A stretch of DNA of 6,877 nt, from NCBI GenBank assembly GCA_031283145.1, contig JAITCJ010000032.1:1-6877 (forward strand), written 5' to 3'. Shown here piece after piece: positions 6,037 to 6,877 of this stretch. A program made the position numbers and the translations under genes. The stretch comes from Holophagales bacterium (GTDB lineage: Bacteria; Acidobacteriota; Holophagae; Holophagales; Holophagaceae). Within the stretch, counting starts at the first letter, position 1; each line of letters opens with the position of its first letter. A model generated the notes under the pieces. The model was not told where the DNA came from. It saw nothing but the letters and a program-made list of their open reading frames with translations, and searched no databases.

Positions 6037-6131
6037 CTGTTTGCCGTTATATAGACAAGTTGCAATCTATCTCCATTATTTTCAACAATTATATAATTAA
6101 TACTTTATTGATTATTAGTGTTTATATCAGT

Positions 6132-6156
6132 TTTCCCGCCTTTGCACGGCGGGAAC
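6132..6156. repeat. GC-rich dispersed hairpin, copy B
   Basis: An 8-bp perfect stem TTCCCGCC (6133-6140)/GGCGGGAA (6148-6155) has loop TTTGCAC. It matches copy A (5539-5563) in inverted orientation at 23 of 25 bases, with 568 bases between them. It lies about 90 bases before the beta-barrel start, probably upstream of or within the leader. Confidence 0.75.
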
Positions 6157-6196
6157 AGATAAACCAAAAATATTTTTCATTTTCAACCAGGTAACA

Positions 6197-6217
6197 CCAG
6201 CAATAGCTGGACTTTTT
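6197..6217 (+). promoter_or_regulatory. Small leader hairpin with T-run before the beta-barrel gene
   Basis: CCAGC-AATA-GCTGG (6197-6210) is followed by ACTTTTT. This is a 5-bp perfect stem 14 bases before the ribosome site GGAG (6231-6234). It may be a weak attenuator or simply a leader fold. No confident -35/-10 pair was found upstream. A TATAAT at 6092-6097 lies in AT-rich DNA without a good -35. Confidence 0.3.
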
Positions 6218-6245
6218 ACTACCTACACATGGAGTCAAAAAAGTG

Positions 6246-6877
6246 ATGACAGGCAAACATACACATATCACGCTCCTGGCGCTGCTGCTCGGGGCTTTGG
6301 GAGGCACCGGCCTTTCGGCGCAAGCGCCTGAATGGTCAATGGGCGGAAGGCTGGCGTTTGGGGCAACCCTCGCGGGAAAAGAGCCGCAGTATGGAACCGC
6401 CACGATTGGCGCCAGTATTTGGTTGGAAAAGAGGTTAAGCGAAGTCGCGGGACTGTTCTGTGAATTCAACTATCAGTACTTCTATACCCAACAATACGAA
6501 GCAACTCAATTCGGTTGGGGCTATCGTCCGAATCCCGACAACCCGAGCGGAACCGCCATCGCCGGTGTCATCAACCCCATAACTTCCGTTGATACAAGGA
6601 GAGACCAACTGGAAGGTTACGGTCTCATATTTGGTTATAGGTACTACATCACCCCTAAATTCAGTATTCACGGCGGCATAGGGGGCGCCGTCTGGATTTC
6701 ACAGCAACAGGCGGTTGGAGAAATAAGAATAGTGGAGACTGCCTTCGGCACCACTTCCCTATGGAACGAAGGCCTTGCCTATACCCCCGCGAAACGCAAC
6801 ATTCAGCCTGTTATCAACGCCGGGGTCAAATACGAATTGACCTCCAACGCCAGTATAGAAGGCAACCTGCGCTATAT
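6246..6877 (+). CDS. Outer-membrane beta-barrel protein, N-terminal part (runs off right edge)
   Basis: The first 210 codons are present with no stop before the window ends. A signal peptide is clear: a basic and polar start MTGKHTH, the hydrophobic run ITLLALLLGALGG, and a cleavage site at LSAQA near residue 27. The mature part alternates polar and aromatic or glycine residues in strand-like blocks. These are WSMGGRLAFGATLAG, ATIGASIWLEKRLSEVAGLF followed by CEFNYQYFY, GYGLIFGYRYYITPKFSIHG, and VINAGVKYELTSNASIEGNL. These fit transmembrane beta-hairpins of a porin-like OMP_b-brl barrel. The loop rich in Pro, Asn and Gly (GYRPNPDNPSG) suits a surface loop. The cargo or role cannot be told. 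GGAG at 6231-6234 lies 11 bases before ATG 6246 and 8 before an in-frame GTG at 6243, so GTG is a real alternative start. Confidence 0.85.
   Translation, partial: MTGKHTHITLLALLLGALGGTGLSAQAPEWSMGGRLAFGATLAGKEPQYGTATIGASIWLEKRLSEVAGLFCEFNYQYFYTQQYEATQFGWGYRPNPDNPSGTAIAGVINPITSVDTRRDQLEGYGLIFGYRYYITPKFSIHGGIGGAVWISQQQAVGEIRIVETAFGTTSLWNEGLAYTPAKRNIQPVINAGVKYELTSNASIEGNLRY

Larger units (their letters stand above)
5115..6245. other. Gene-free, hairpin-rich intergenic region
   Basis: About 1.1 kb between the tricorn stop and the beta-barrel start has no open frame with a ribosome site and protein-like composition. The longest frames (80 codons at 5486-5728 plus, 63 codons at 5750-5941 minus) look random. 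Base composition drops to clearly AT-rich, especially 5640-5760 and 6040-6180. At least ten inverted repeats lie here. The better ones are listed separately. Smaller stems are at 5593-5598/5613-5618 (6 bp) and 5966-5973/5982-5989 (8 bp with one G-T). The region could hold repeats, decayed DNA, a structured RNA, or a mixture. Confidence 0.75.

Noticed and set aside
6092..6097. TATAAT as the -10 of the beta-barrel gene
   Set aside because: No acceptable -35 lies 16-18 bases upstream, and the surrounding DNA is so AT-rich that the hexamer is expected by chance.
6122..6469. 115-codon minus-strand frame
   Set aside because: It is antisense to the beta-barrel gene, which has a signal peptide and strand-like pattern.
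1..6877. CRISPR array, retron or tRNA gene
   Set aside because: No regularly spaced direct repeats with unique spacers, no reverse transcriptase and no cloverleaf-like segment were found by reading both strands.

Overview
The window looks like bacterial chromosome from a Gram-negative organism with ordinary Shine-Dalgarno initiation. The reasons are a secreted tricorn-type protease, an exported beta-class carbonic anhydrase, the start of a signal-peptide-bearing beta-barrel protein, and GGAG-type ribosome sites before all three intact starts. Those ribosome sites argue mildly against Bacteroidota. The exact phylum cannot be read from the sequence. No rRNA, tRNA, CRISPR array or transposase gene is visible.

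Left part (1-700, minus strand): two broken small genes. One is an XRE/Cro-type helix-turn-helix regulator whose start and HTH are in different frames. Its C-terminal part is interrupted by about 107 bp carrying three hairpins between 7-bp direct repeats. The other is a DUF4190-like two-helix membrane protein with a frameshift and an in-frame TGA. Its likely original start overlaps the carbonic anhydrase stop (TGATG), so it probably once formed an operon with that gene.

Centre (700-5114): a divergent pair sharing a 125-bp intergenic region. The beta-carbonic anhydrase (minus) has a hydrophobic N-terminus and a complete zinc site. The 1088-residue tricorn protease homologue (plus) has a signal peptide, two beta-propeller regions, the C1 domain, a PDZ domain and an S41-type catalytic core. 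His754, Ser976 and Glu1034 are in place. The protease gene ends at a strong hairpin terminator.

Right part (5115-6877): about 1.1 kb without a convincing gene but crowded with inverted repeats. These include a 157-bp element with 15-bp terminal inverted repeats and a 14+5 bp central hairpin, two AT-rich palindromes, and two copies of a GC-rich hairpin (23 of 25 bases identical) in opposite orientation. It is followed by an outer-membrane beta-barrel gene that runs off the right edge.

Functionally, the products are cell-envelope proteins: exported CO2/bicarbonate interconversion, extracytoplasmic proteolysis and a surface barrel. Nothing in the sequence ties them into one pathway. The least explained material is the palindromic DNA, both between genes and inside the broken regulator. 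It looks like small non-autonomous repeats or structured RNA, not a new protein system.
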